Source: Planctomycetaceae bacterium (lineage in GTDB: Bacteria > Planctomycetota > Planctomycetia > Pirellulales > Thermoguttaceae). From it: a stretch of DNA of 64,000 bases. The translations under genes and the position numbers were made by a program. Numbering within the stretch: position 1 is the first letter of the stretch; every line of letters begins with the position of its first letter. The DNA is taken from NCBI GenBank assembly GCA_012719125.1, contig JAAYAY010000237.1:1-64000 (forward strand), given 5' to 3'. The notes below the pieces were generated by a model. That model was not told where the DNA came from and made no database searches. It saw nothing but the letters and a program-made list of their open reading frames with translations. Positions 11,101-18,561 of the stretch are shown piece by piece.

Positions 11101-11141
11101 AGGAGATACCACGGCGACTCGAAAGTGATTCGGTAGTCCAT
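8136..11141 (-). CDS. Large membrane protein with VWA and glutamine-amidotransferase-like domains
   Basis: I take ATG 11141 as start (MDYRITFESPWYLLLLLVIP), because upstream residues look non-coding; this gives 1001 residues. Two membrane helices lie at about 11-24 and 41-58. A VWA domain follows with MIDAS DQSMS at 75-79. After a beta-sandwich region comes a class I amidotransferase-like segment (QVLLIEDSESPGEF onward, with LGAGLVMMGAPNGFG) that has a second VWA-like stretch embedded after it (HMIVISDGDPTPP). A single helix (FLVVLLAAWLLFLDVF) anchors the C-terminal tail. This architecture is common in planctomycete MoxR loci. It sits 19 nt downstream of the NHL lipoprotein gene, in the same operon. 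Confidence 0.85.
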   Translation of the reverse strand: MDYRITFESPWYLLLLLVIPVLWWFSYRGLAPLGRLRRFLALSLRTAILLAFIAALADVQMVRISNRLTVIYLLDQSMSIPVEHRRAMMEYVNDEIRKHRRDDDRAGVIVFGREAAIEVPPFNDDVQLTPLIESLIDQEFTNLSAAIRLAQASFPEDAAKRIVVVSDGNENLGDALKQAQHVASDGVGIDVVPIRYDRRGEVILDRVAVPGNVRKGHPFDLRVVLTNLTEATPEDDGVVSGTLVIRRGDDVVSEDKVALAPGKQVFSVRQEVDDAGFHRYEAKFLPENPEDDAMRQNNAATSFSYIRGKGQVLLIEDSESPGEFDRMVQALKRQNIEVDVRSGDLTFTGLDQLQQFDTVVLANVPREAFTDAQIEMLVRNTQQLGAGLVMMGAPNGFGAGGWTNTSLEKAMPVDFQIKAAKVVPRGALVMMMHASEMAQGNFWQKKIAEEALKALGPQDYCGVLHYDNMASTKWLWNPGMATVGPNRSIMLGRLGRMDPGDMPQFDPAMRLAQQGFAGLPDAAVKHMIVISDGDPTPPSAASVRAIKDLNVTVSTVAVGTHGPAGSGTLRDLAKETGGKYYAVKSPNALPKIFQREARRVAQPLIYENAAGVVPETRFPHEMIRGIDGPFPPITGYVMTTKKENPLVEVSLVSPLPGTERNRTILASWTYGLGRAVAYTTDVGARYATQWTGWENYDKFFTQMIIWSMRPLGDEGKFSISTEERDGQIEVVVNALDKNDDFYNFLAMTGTVVGPNLEPVELKMQQTAPGRYQGSFAGRDAGSYFIVLSPGPGMAPLQTGINVPYSDEFRSRETNEALLGQLPVLEPKGGKPGRLLPPIDEFAELKPLLEYDTFRHDLAKAFSSQDIWFLVVLLAAWLLFLDVFVRRVQVNFAWVPVLAGRIAARLFGREQVVSQVETIDRLRSRKAEVAGQVDQLRATSRFEATQPITGDQPIDLAAPPPESLETTGQAPSLAEQDKPEEETYTSRLLKAKKKAWKDKGPQ

Positions 11142-11160
11142 CTTGCCAAACGGCTCCGTA

Positions 11161-12111
11161 CTAAACCGGCGTGCGTGGTCGCGTCGGACGCACGACTTGC
11201 ACCCGATGATTATTCGTGTCGAGGACGTGAATTCTTCCCGCACTGTCCTGGACCAGGGCCCACGGATTGAAGAGTTGTCCCTCGCCTCGCCCGTGTGTCC
11301 CCCATGTTCCCAGAGAGCGCCCTGCCGGGTCGAAACGTTGAATCCGGTGATTGCCGAATTCGCTCACCAGCAGGGAGCCGTCCGGTGCCAGCACGAGATC
11401 ATAAGGATAGCGCAACTGTCCCGCTGCGCCACCCTCCGTCCCCCACATGCGAAGGAGTTTTCCCTGGCTGTCGAAGACCTGAATGCGGTGGTTGCAGGCG
11501 TCCGCCACCCAGATCCTGTCGTCAGCGTCAATGGTCAGGTTCTGTGGGCGGAGGAATTGGCCTGGTCCCGAGCCGTGCCCCCCCCATTGAAGGAGGAACT
11601 CCCCCGCACGAGAGAACTTCTGAATCCGATCGTACTCTCCGTACTCGGCCACATAGAAGTTGCCTTGGGAATCCTGAACGGCGTCGGTCACCAAGCCAAA
11701 CTCCCCTGGCCCCTCCCCCTTTCGGCCTCCGATCGTCTGCACGAGTCGACCCTCGGGCGAGTAGATCAGCACTCGGTAGTAGTGGGTGTCGGCCACCAGC
11801 ACTCGGCCGTCAATGCCGATCGAGATCCCGGTCGGTTTGCCAAACTCGTGGTCCGGCGTGCTCCAACCGCGGAGGAAGCCTCCGTGCCGGTCAAAAACCT
11901 GAATCCTCGCGGTCATATCGACCACGTAGATCCGATCTTCCCGATCGACGGCCATCGCCCGGGGCTTCTGGAATCGCCCGTCTGAAATGCCCCGGGTCCC
12001 CCAGATCTCCTCAAACTGCCCGAGGGAAGAACGGTGGGCGTCTTGCAGGCAACCCGGCAGCAGGGCAAGCGCAAAACAGGCCAGGGCAAGCGAAGCTCGC
12101 TCTCGACGCAT
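11161..12111 (-). CDS. NHL-repeat lipoprotein
   Basis: ATG 12111 gives a 316-residue protein with a lipoprotein signal: MRRERASLALACFALALLPG followed by Cys, a good LxGC lipobox. The mature part is six or so NHL repeats, each with patterns like IYVVDMTARIQVFD, VLVADTHYYRVLIY, IWVADACNHRIQVF and LLVSEFGNHRIQRF, forming a closed propeller. In-frame ATGs further upstream (12186, 12228) would bury the lipobox, so they are unlikely. This is the first gene of the MoxR-VWA operon. A surface-exposed propeller anchored by lipid could be a ligand-binding or scaffold component of that system. No catalytic residues are evident. Confidence 0.8.
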   Translation of the reverse strand: MRRERASLALACFALALLPGCLQDAHRSSLGQFEEIWGTRGISDGRFQKPRAMAVDREDRIYVVDMTARIQVFDRHGGFLRGWSTPDHEFGKPTGISIGIDGRVLVADTHYYRVLIYSPEGRLVQTIGGRKGEGPGEFGLVTDAVQDSQGNFYVAEYGEYDRIQKFSRAGEFLLQWGGHGSGPGQFLRPQNLTIDADDRIWVADACNHRIQVFDSQGKLLRMWGTEGGAAGQLRYPYDLVLAPDGSLLVSEFGNHRIQRFDPAGRSLGTWGTHGRGEGQLFNPWALVQDSAGRIHVLDTNNHRVQVVRPTRPRTPV

Positions 12112-12351
12112 GGAGCGTGCGGCGACGGTTGCGAAGAACTCGCGGGTCTTCTGACGTCCAATTTGTTGGATGAGAGACAAGCGCATCGGTTCGATCACCA
12201 CCACCGGGGCAACTGCCGGACATTTCACGTCCCCATCATCACACGGTCCACGCAGTCCCCCAATGAGCCTACCCGGTTCGTGCGCGAAACGCTAGGGAAT
12301 CGCCACAAGAGTTGGCCAAAATCTTGCCGGGGCTCCCCCCGCTCGTCGCAC

Positions 12352-12381
12352 TTGACCGCGGGGCGCAAAGGTTTGTATAGT
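12352..12381 (+). promoter_or_regulatory. Sigma-70-type promoter for the YrdC-YwlE/rpiB operon
   Basis: TTGACC at 12352-12357 and TATAGT at 12376-12381 are separated by 18 bases. Each hexamer matches the consensus at five of six positions. It lies about 50 bases upstream of the ATG at 12431, in the divergent region with the NHL lipoprotein gene. Confidence 0.55.
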
Positions 12382-12430
12382 AACGTATTACGTTCAGGAA
12401 ACGGGAATGCATCGCCCGAAGGGAGTTCCT

Positions 12431-13552
12431 ATGCCGCCACTGGTGATCGACGTCCGCAACGCCGAAGACCCGCGCGACGTCGTCCATCGGGCAGTTCAGG
12501 CACTCTCGGAGGGCAAGATTGTTGCTTTCCCTACGGAAACGGTCTATGGCTTTGGGGCTCGTGCCCTGGACGCCCGGGCCGTCCAGCGTCTTCTGGAAGT
12601 GAAGGGGAGGGCCGACGGCAATCCGTTCGCGTTGGCCATTCGCGGCGCCCAGGAGTTTCTCGACTATGCCCCCGACGCCAGTCCTCTGGGCGAGCGCCTC
12701 GCACGCCGCTGCTGGCCGGGGCCGGTGACCCTGGTGGTCGACGCCAGCCACCGGGACAGCGTGGTCACACGACTTCCCGAGAGCGTGCGGCGGGTGGTGT
12801 CTCCCGAGAAGACGGTCGGGCTCCGCGTGCCGGGACACGCGATGGTTCTCGACGTCCTGCGGATGATCGCCGGTCCCGTCGCCCTGACGAGCGCGAATCG
12901 CTCGGGCGAGCCCGACGCCACAACGGCGGAGGAGATCGTCGGCGGCCTGGGCCATGAAATCGACCTGATTCTCGACGACGGGCCGTGCCGTTACGGGCAG
13001 CCTTCCTCGGTGGTCCGCGTGAACGGAGACGCGTACGAGATACTTCGCGAAGGCGCCGTTTCCGAACCGACCTTGCGGCGGCTGGCGGGGACGATGGTGT
13101 TGTTCGTGTGTACCGGCAATACGTGCCGGAGCCCGATGGCCGAGGGATTGTTCCGGAAGATGGCCGCCGAGCGATTGGGATGCGGCCCCGAGGCTCTCGA
13201 AGAACATGGATGGGCCGTGATGTCCGCCGGAGTTGCTGCGATGACGGGCGGACGAGCCAGCGAACCGGCGGCAGCGGTGATGAGCCGGATGGGGATCGAT
13301 GTCCGCGCCCATGAGGCCCAACCGGTCACCGAGGCCCTGGTGCGCTATGCAGACCACATATTCACGATGACAGCGTCGCATCGCCAGGCCCTGGTGATGC
13401 AATGGCCCGACGCTGCCGAACGCACGACGACGCTGTGTCTCGATGGCTCCGACGTTTCCGATCCGATCGGCGGACCTCTGGAACAGTATCAGCAGTGCGC
13501 CGAACAGATTCAACGCGAGTTGGCAAGCAGGCTGGACCGCCTGGGGTTGTGA
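12431..13552 (+). CDS. Fusion: L-threonylcarbamoyladenylate synthase (Sua5/YrdC) + YwlE-type phosphatase
   Basis: Start ATG 12431 is preceded by GAAGGGAG; length 373 residues. Residues 8-205 are a YrdC/Sua5 domain with PTETVYG (34-40), KGRADGNPF (58-66) and TSAN (153-156); this enzyme makes threonylcarbamoyl-AMP for the t6A37 tRNA modification. Residues 222-373 are a low-molecular-weight phosphatase with P-loop CTGNTCRS (C227, R233) and the general-acid motif DP at 344-345. Thr231 in place of the usual Ile is the signature of YwlE protein-arginine phosphatases rather than tyrosine phosphatases. The rpiB gene follows 16 nt later. In Bacillus subtilis ywlC (Sua5), ywlE and ywlF (rpiB) are close neighbours, so the fusion joins an old gene cluster. 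Confidence 0.9.
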   Translation: MPPLVIDVRNAEDPRDVVHRAVQALSEGKIVAFPTETVYGFGARALDARAVQRLLEVKGRADGNPFALAIRGAQEFLDYAPDASPLGERLARRCWPGPVTLVVDASHRDSVVTRLPESVRRVVSPEKTVGLRVPGHAMVLDVLRMIAGPVALTSANRSGEPDATTAEEIVGGLGHEIDLILDDGPCRYGQPSSVVRVNGDAYEILREGAVSEPTLRRLAGTMVLFVCTGNTCRSPMAEGLFRKMAAERLGCGPEALEEHGWAVMSAGVAAMTGGRASEPAAAVMSRMGIDVRAHEAQPVTEALVRYADHIFTMTASHRQALVMQWPDAAERTTTLCLDGSDVSDPIGGPLEQYQQCAEQIQRELASRLDRLGL

Positions 13553-13568
13553 ACGAGAGATAACTATC

Positions 13569-14030
13569 ATGCGTATTGCAGTCGGAAGCGATCATCGCGG
13601 CACGGCGATTCGTCAGAAGATCCTCGATTTTGTCAGCCAGCTTGGGCATGAAGCGGTCGACTTCGGCTCCAAGGAGGAAGGCCCCGTCGATTACCCCGAC
13701 ATCGCCGAGCAGGTTGCCCACGAAGTCGGCAACGGGAAGGCCGATCGCGGGATTCTCATCTGCGGAACGGGGATCGGCATGTGCATTGCCGCCAACAAGG
13801 TTCACGGCGTGCGCGCCGCACCGTGCCACGACGATCTGACGGCCGAAATGAGCCGCCGCCACAACGACCTGAACGTCCTCTGCCTTTCGGCCGACCTGCT
13901 GGGCGAAGGGATCATCCATCGCATGCTGGAAATCTGGCTGGCAACTCCCTTCGAAGGCGGGCGCCACGCTCGCCGCGTCGACAAGATTTCGGCCATTGAA
14001 CGGGAATTCGACCACGATCAAAACGGCTGA
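13569..14030 (+). CDS. rpiB: Ribose-5-phosphate isomerase B
   Basis: The 153-residue protein starts MRIAVGSDHRG, the conserved RpiB N-terminus, with Asp8-His9 expected to bind the sugar phosphate. The CGTGIGMCIAANK segment (catalytic Cys and the phosphate/anion loop) and the HNDLNVLCLSADLLG strand are both present. RpiB interconverts ribose 5-phosphate and ribulose 5-phosphate in the pentose phosphate pathway. The length is typical. It follows the YrdC-YwlE fusion by 16 nt and is almost certainly co-transcribed. Confidence 0.93.
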   Translation: MRIAVGSDHRGTAIRQKILDFVSQLGHEAVDFGSKEEGPVDYPDIAEQVAHEVGNGKADRGILICGTGIGMCIAANKVHGVRAAPCHDDLTAEMSRRHNDLNVLCLSADLLGEGIIHRMLEIWLATPFEGGRHARRVDKISAIEREFDHDQNG

Positions 14031-14219
14031 TCTGCACTCGAACCCGGTTGTCAAACGCGGGCTCGCCCCGTTCGCCTGAAAAACCACGCACTCCAGGCAG
14101 TCTGTATCGGTCGCGCAGATTCTGTCGCGCAAGGATTTTCGATCGTATCGCCTTTGGCATCCGCCTTTTGCGATTGCGTCCCGAGTCTCCCCTAAAACTT
14201 CTTGAAGGTTTCACGAATC

Positions 14220-14248
14220 TTGTTAAAGTCGAAGATGTAGCGTATGCA
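14220..14248 (+). promoter_or_regulatory. Possible promoter for the 14309 gene
   Basis: TTGTTA at 14220-14225 is followed after 17 bases by TATGCA at 14243-14248. The -10 box is weak, but the stretch is AT-rich for this genome and lies about 60 bases before the start codon. Confidence 0.35.
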
Positions 14249-14308
14249 ATGTGTCTGCAACCGGGTGCCAAACCGCGTGGCGTAACGTAGTCAGAAGGCT
14301 TGTTTTTC

Positions 14309-14878
14309 ATGGTCGATTCGCGACATCCGAGTTCCGATGAAGTCGACGAGCTGCTCCGCAATGCCCAACTACGCGACGAGCTGGAACCGTACTACGACGA
14401 ATCCATCAGTCGTGTGAACGTCCAGCAATTGTCGCTGGCGGTCGAAAACGACTTTCTCGCCTCGATGCTGGCTTGGGAGCGAGCCCCCGTCCTGCCCATC
14501 TATCGCTGGTTCGATCCCGAACTCCGCCCGCCGCGCCCCTCCGTGCTCACCGATGAGGACCTCCACGAAATCCTCTGGGACGTGATCCACAAGCTCCACG
14601 AACAACGGATCGTTCTCGATTTCACTGACCACCTCTCCGATCGCGAGCTGTACTGCGTCATCTATCGCGACATTCTCCCCGCCCGGGAGAAGAAGATCGA
14701 ACTGTCAACCAACTACCTCCATTGGGACTGCTCCCACGCCGGGGGCGATCCCGACGTCTGGCTGCAATACTACGCCACCGAGGAGGAACGGGAGAACTGG
14801 GCCGACTCGTATCGGCAACCCCTGCCGGTGAAGCGAAATCCGCAGTACCTCCGCGACCTGCCCCGAGATCCGCTCTGA
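14309..14878 (+). CDS. Conserved planctomycete-type hypothetical protein
   Basis: ATG 14309 (AGAAGG about 10 nt upstream) opens a 189-residue protein beginning MVDSRHPSSDEVDELLRNAQ. It is acidic, with no signal peptide or membrane helix. Notable stretches are WERAPVLPIYRWFDPELRPP and the end segment LHWDCSHAGGDPDVWLQYYA. The composition and codon use are those of a real gene, and I believe similar proteins occur in other planctomycetes, but I cannot name a function. The neighbours (rpiB upstream, a GT2 glycosyltransferase downstream) give no clear hint. Confidence 0.75.
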   Translation: MVDSRHPSSDEVDELLRNAQLRDELEPYYDESISRVNVQQLSLAVENDFLASMLAWERAPVLPIYRWFDPELRPPRPSVLTDEDLHEILWDVIHKLHEQRIVLDFTDHLSDRELYCVIYRDILPAREKKIELSTNYLHWDCSHAGGDPDVWLQYYATEEERENWADSYRQPLPVKRNPQYLRDLPRDPL

Positions 14879-14940
14879 AATGGGGCGTCTCTTCCCTGTT
14901 CGCTTCGCCAAGCCGACAAATCCTTTGTGTTTCGCTCTGC

Positions 14941-14969
14941 TTGACGTCCTGCCCTGAACAGGGTATATC
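14941..14969 (+). promoter_or_regulatory. Promoter with palindromic spacer before the GT2 gene
   Basis: TTGACG (14941-14946) and TATATC (14964-14969) are 17 bases apart. The spacer contains CCCTGAACAGGG at 14952-14963, a dyad with 5-bp arms directly next to the -10 box, where a repressor or activator could bind. The start codon of the glycosyltransferase is at 15041. Confidence 0.55.
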
Positions 14970-15040
14970 GTTGGCGGTGTATCGGGATCGAATTCGCCCG
15001 CTTGCCAAACGCACCGAATCGCCGGTTGAGTAGATCCGTC

Positions 15041-15835
15041 ATGCAGCCACCCGCGCCACTCACCCTGTCGGTCCTGATGCCGGCCTACAACGAACAGCGC
15101 ACGATCGAGACCGTGCTGCGGCGGGTGCTGGCCCTGGCGGTGAATCTCAAGGAGATCGTCGTTGTTGACGACGGTTCCACCGATCGCACGCCGCAAATCG
15201 TCGAGCAACTGGCGGGCGAAGACGGCCGGATCCGCTTCCTGCGGATGGACCGCAATCGCGGCAAGACAGCCGCCATTGCCCGGGCGATCCGCGAAGCAAG
15301 CGGCGATATTCTCATCGTCCAGGACGCCGACCTGGAATACGACCCCGCCGAGATCCCCGACGTGATCGCACCGATCCTCCAGGGCCGAGCCGACGTCGTC
15401 TACGGCAGCCGGTTCATGGTCCGCAAGGCGGCCCGCGTTCTCTACTACTACCACTACCTGGCCAACAAGCTGCTCACCTGCCTGTCGAACCTGCTCACCA
15501 ATCGCAACATGACCGACATCGAAACCTGCTACAAGGCGTTTCGGTCCGGCGTGATCAAGCCCATCGAGCTGACCAGCAACGGTTTCGGTATGGAGGTCGA
15601 AATCACGGCCATGGTCTGCAAGACCAAGGCTCGCACCTACGAGGTGCCCATCTCTTACTACGGGCGCACCTACGACGAAGGCAAGAAGATCGGCACGATG
15701 GACGGCGTGGCGGCCCTCTGCTATATCATCTACTACAACCTCGTCCGGCCTCTCACCCGTGCCGGACGCAGTTATCGCCGCCAGGTCAACGAGTACCTGG
15801 CCCGCTTGCGGGAAGAGGAATACCTGACCGAGTGA
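15041..15835 (+). CDS. Family 2 glycosyltransferase (polyprenyl-phosphate sugar synthase-like)
   Basis: ATG 15041 gives 264 residues. The N-terminus has the GT2 nucleotide-sugar fold: LMPAYNEQRTIE (12-23), VVDDGSTDRT with DDGS at 43-46, and the metal-binding DAD at 95-97 in VQDADLEYDP. YGSRFM and the GFGMEVEITAMV helix match the DPM1/GtrB-like group, which transfers mannose or glucose from an NDP-sugar to a polyprenyl phosphate. No membrane helix is obvious, so it resembles the soluble type. The next gene is a secreted PhoD-like phosphatase with its own spacing, so the GT2 gene is probably monocistronic. Confidence 0.88.
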   Translation: MQPPAPLTLSVLMPAYNEQRTIETVLRRVLALAVNLKEIVVVDDGSTDRTPQIVEQLAGEDGRIRFLRMDRNRGKTAAIARAIREASGDILIVQDADLEYDPAEIPDVIAPILQGRADVVYGSRFMVRKAARVLYYYHYLANKLLTCLSNLLTNRNMTDIETCYKAFRSGVIKPIELTSNGFGMEVEITAMVCKTKARTYEVPISYYGRTYDEGKKIGTMDGVAALCYIIYYNLVRPLTRAGRSYRRQVNEYLARLREEEYLTE

Positions 15836-15917
15836 TCCTACTCTCGCATGGGCACCCCGGCGTGGCGTACAATGAACGGCCGCAAAGGCCGATCGAGCCC
15901 AACGGAGGTCCCGGATC

Positions 15918-17279
15918 ATGAAACGCCGCGTCTGTGTTCTCCACTCGCTCCTTCTCATCGGTGCAGCCGCCGTCACCCAGGCCGCCGGCCCCTTCCAGGC
16001 CGACGGAATCAAGATCGGCGAAGTCGACCAGACGAGCTCCATCGTCTGGACGCGAACCACCGCCGACGCACAAGCCAACCCGTCTGTCGAAAACGCCGCG
16101 CCCGGCGCTGAGGGTGAAGTCCGCGTGACCTGTTGGCAGACTCAACCGCGGCGTGAGGTGTTTGCCTCGGGCTGGAAGGCGACCGATCCCCTGCGAGACT
16201 TCACTCGCCAGTTCGGCATCAAGGATCTCTCGCCGGCAGCGGCGTATGAAGTGCTTGTCGAGACGCGTCCGGTAGGCGGCAGCGACGCAACGAGCCGGGT
16301 CGAAGGGCGGTTTCGCACGGCCCCGGCGCCCGAGGCGGTCGTGCCGGTCGAGTTCGTCGTCGTCACCTGCCAGGCGATCCGCTCGGCCGACTGCGGCGAC
16401 AACGGGCACAGCCCCTACAAGCTGATCCCCAAGCTCGACGCCGACTTCTTCGTCCACACGGGCGACGTCGTCTACTACGACAACCCGCCCAACTGCAAGG
16501 ATGCCGAACACGCCCGATGGAAGTGGAATCGCATGTACGGGTTCTTCTACAACCGCGATTTCCACGCGGGCGTCGCGTCCTACTTCATGAAGGACGATCA
16601 CGACACGGTCAAGAACGACTGCTGGCCCGGCCAGAGCTACGGCGACCTGACATGGGAGCAGGGACTGGCGATCTTCCGCGAACAGGTGCCCATGGGCGAG
16701 AAGACCTATCGCACGGTTCGCTGGGGCAAGGACGTGCAGATCTGGATGACCGAGAACCGCGACTTCCGCAGCCCGAACAAGATGCCCGACGGTCCGGAAA
16801 AGACGATCTGGGGCACCGAGCAGAAGGCCTGGTTCAAGCGGACGGTTGCCGAGTCGGACGCCACCTTCAGGTTCCTCATCATGCCCGGCCCGCTTCTCGG
16901 TCCCGACAAGCGAGGTAAGGCCGATAACCACAGCAACGACTGCTTCAAGCACGAGGGCGACGAGATTCGCGACTTCGTGGCCAGGCAGAAGAACATGTTC
17001 GTCATCAACGGCGACCGCCACTGGCAATACTTCTCGATTCATCCGGAACTGGGAATCCGCGAATTCGGTTGCGGGCCGATCAACGACCTGCACGACTACG
17101 GGGGCAACCCGGGCTTCGTGCCCGAGTATCACCGCTTCTTCAACGGCGGCGGCGGATGGTTGACGGTCACCGTGTCGCGCAGAGGCGACAGGCCGCAGGC
17201 GACGGCCCGCTGGTACAAGACCAGCCCGGAGATGGAGGAGCCGGAAGTGCGCTACGAGACGACGTTTGCAGCGGAGTAA
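15918..17279 (+). CDS. Exported PhoD-like metallophosphatase
   Basis: The 453-residue protein has a signal peptide (MKRRVCVLHSLLLIGAAAVT, cleavage near 23) and a fibronectin-like N-terminal domain. The catalytic domain carries HTGDVVYYD (about 180-188), KDDHD (225-229), ENRDFRS, and INGDRHWQY near residue 365; these are the metal-ligand motifs of PhoD-type alkaline phosphatases and related metallophosphoesterases. A purple-acid-like binuclear metal site is expected in the periplasm. The GAGCCCAACGGAGGT stretch ahead of the ATG includes a strong ribosome-binding site (GGAGGT). It may release phosphate from phosphodiesters outside the cell; the exact substrate is not evident. Confidence 0.85.
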   Translation: MKRRVCVLHSLLLIGAAAVTQAAGPFQADGIKIGEVDQTSSIVWTRTTADAQANPSVENAAPGAEGEVRVTCWQTQPRREVFASGWKATDPLRDFTRQFGIKDLSPAAAYEVLVETRPVGGSDATSRVEGRFRTAPAPEAVVPVEFVVVTCQAIRSADCGDNGHSPYKLIPKLDADFFVHTGDVVYYDNPPNCKDAEHARWKWNRMYGFFYNRDFHAGVASYFMKDDHDTVKNDCWPGQSYGDLTWEQGLAIFREQVPMGEKTYRTVRWGKDVQIWMTENRDFRSPNKMPDGPEKTIWGTEQKAWFKRTVAESDATFRFLIMPGPLLGPDKRGKADNHSNDCFKHEGDEIRDFVARQKNMFVINGDRHWQYFSIHPELGIREFGCGPINDLHDYGGNPGFVPEYHRFFNGGGGWLTVTVSRRGDRPQATARWYKTSPEMEEPEVRYETTFAAE

Positions 17280-17446
17280 GCGGGGATCGCCTCGTTGGGC
17301 ACCTGACTCTCGCCGCCTTGCTCAGTATTGCTTGTCCCGAATCTCGCCCACGCGGCCACGGGATCTTGCGGCTAGCTGGGCAGTCCGGTGGCCGAATGGC
17401 GGCGTCCCTTGAGCCTCGCACCCTATCAGCGCCTTGTCACCGTTTC

Positions 17447-17452
17447 TATAAT
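17447..17452 (+). promoter_or_regulatory. Perfect -10 hexamer before the flavoprotein gene
   Basis: TATAAT occurs 54 bases before the GTG start at 17506. No good -35 hexamer is spaced correctly upstream, so this is only a candidate. Confidence 0.35.
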
Positions 17453-17505
17453 ACCGGAACTCAACCAATCAATTGGCTCCCCAAGAGAACTATGGAGACA
17501 GAAAC

Positions 17506-18558
17506 GTGCCGGAACCGGAAAAGGTCGTCATCATCGGAAGCGGACCGGCGGGTTGGACCGCCGCCATCTACTGTGCTCGCGCCGAACTGAAGCCACTCGT
17601 CTTCGAGGGGGCCGTCACCGAAGAGAACCGCATGGCAGGCACCCTCCCTCTGGGCCAGTTGGCCTTAACCACCGAGGTCGAGAACTATCCCGGCTTCCCC
17701 AAGGGCGACCTGGAGTCCTATCTCGATAACTCGATCGCCGAGGATCGCCGCATCATCATGGCCCCACACATGAAAGAAGGCGTCAGCGGGCCGGAACTCA
17801 TGGAATTGATGCGGCAGCAGGCCCTCAATTTCGGCACTCGCGTCATTACCCAGGACATCGTCGAAGTTGATTTCGAGAACCGGCCCTTCAGGCTCACCGA
17901 TTCGGAAGGCAACACCCACGAGGCCCATGCCGTGATCGTGGCCACCGGCGCCCGGGCGAACTACCTCGGACTGCCCTCGGAGGACAAGTACAAGAACCGG
18001 GGCGTCAGCGCCTGTGCCGTCTGCGACGGGGCCCTGCCGCGTTTCCGCAACAAGCCACTCGTCGTCGTCGGCGGCGGCGACTCGGCCGTCGAAGAAGCCG
18101 ACTACCTCACCAAATACGCCGAGAAAGTCTACATGGTCCACCGCCGCGACGAGCTCCGCGCGTCGAAGATCATGGCCCAGCGAGCGATCGAACACCCCAA
18201 GATCGAGATCCTCTGGAACCGTACTCTGGTGGAAGTGCTCGGCAACGACGAGAGCGGCGTGACCGGTGTTCGACTGGCCAGCACCAAGGGCGAAGACGAC
18301 CTGGAAGTGCCCGCCACCGGAGTCTTTCTGGCCATCGGGCACACGCCCAACACGGCCTTCCTCGAAGGCAAGCTTGCCATGACGGACAAGAAGTACCTCC
18401 AGTGGACGAAACCCGGGCGGACCTACACCAGCGTCGAAGGCGTATTCGCCGCGGGCGACGTGGCCGACGACTACTACCGTCAGGCCGTCACCGCCGCCGG
18501 CAGCGGCTGCATGGCCGCGTTGGACGCCGAACGGTGGCTGGCGGCGAAAGGAATGTGA
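17506..18558 (+). CDS. trxB: Thioredoxin reductase-type FAD flavoprotein
   Basis: I choose GTG 17506, preceded by GGAGA at 7 nt, giving 350 residues. The protein has the FAD-binding GSGPAG (11-16), active-site CAVC (170-173), the NADPH-binding GGGDSA (189-194) and the C-terminal GDVAD FAD motif. It should pass electrons from NADPH to thioredoxin. Compared with standard TrxB there is an extra segment of about 25 residues (about 68-92) between NYPGFPKG and the conserved [12 protein letters not shown] helix, and the usual GGQL after the FAD loop is altered to PLGQL. The M29 gene downstream is convergent, with its stop only 3 nt away. Confidence 0.9.
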   Translation: MPEPEKVVIIGSGPAGWTAAIYCARAELKPLVFEGAVTEENRMAGTLPLGQLALTTEVENYPGFPKGDLESYLDNSIAEDRRIIMAPHMKEGVSGPELMELMRQQALNFGTRVITQDIVEVDFENRPFRLTDSEGNTHEAHAVIVATGARANYLGLPSEDKYKNRGVSACAVCDGALPRFRNKPLVVVGGGDSAVEEADYLTKYAEKVYMVHRRDELRASKIMAQRAIEHPKIEILWNRTLVEVLGNDESGVTGVRLASTKGEDDLEVPATGVFLAIGHTPNTAFLEGKLAMTDKKYLQWTKPGRTYTSVEGVFAAGDVADDYYRQAVTAAGSGCMAALDAERWLAAKGM

Positions 18559-18561
18559 TTG

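Noticed and set aside
7977-11270. Very long open frame on the plus strand opposite the VWA gene
   Set aside because: It is antisense to a clear membrane/VWA protein, is rich in Arg, His and Gln with no motifs, and has no ribosome-binding site. Long antisense frames are expected in high-GC codon-biased genes.
12269-13570. Minus-strand frame opposite the YrdC-YwlE fusion
   Set aside because: The plus-strand fusion has all catalytic motifs of both enzymes.
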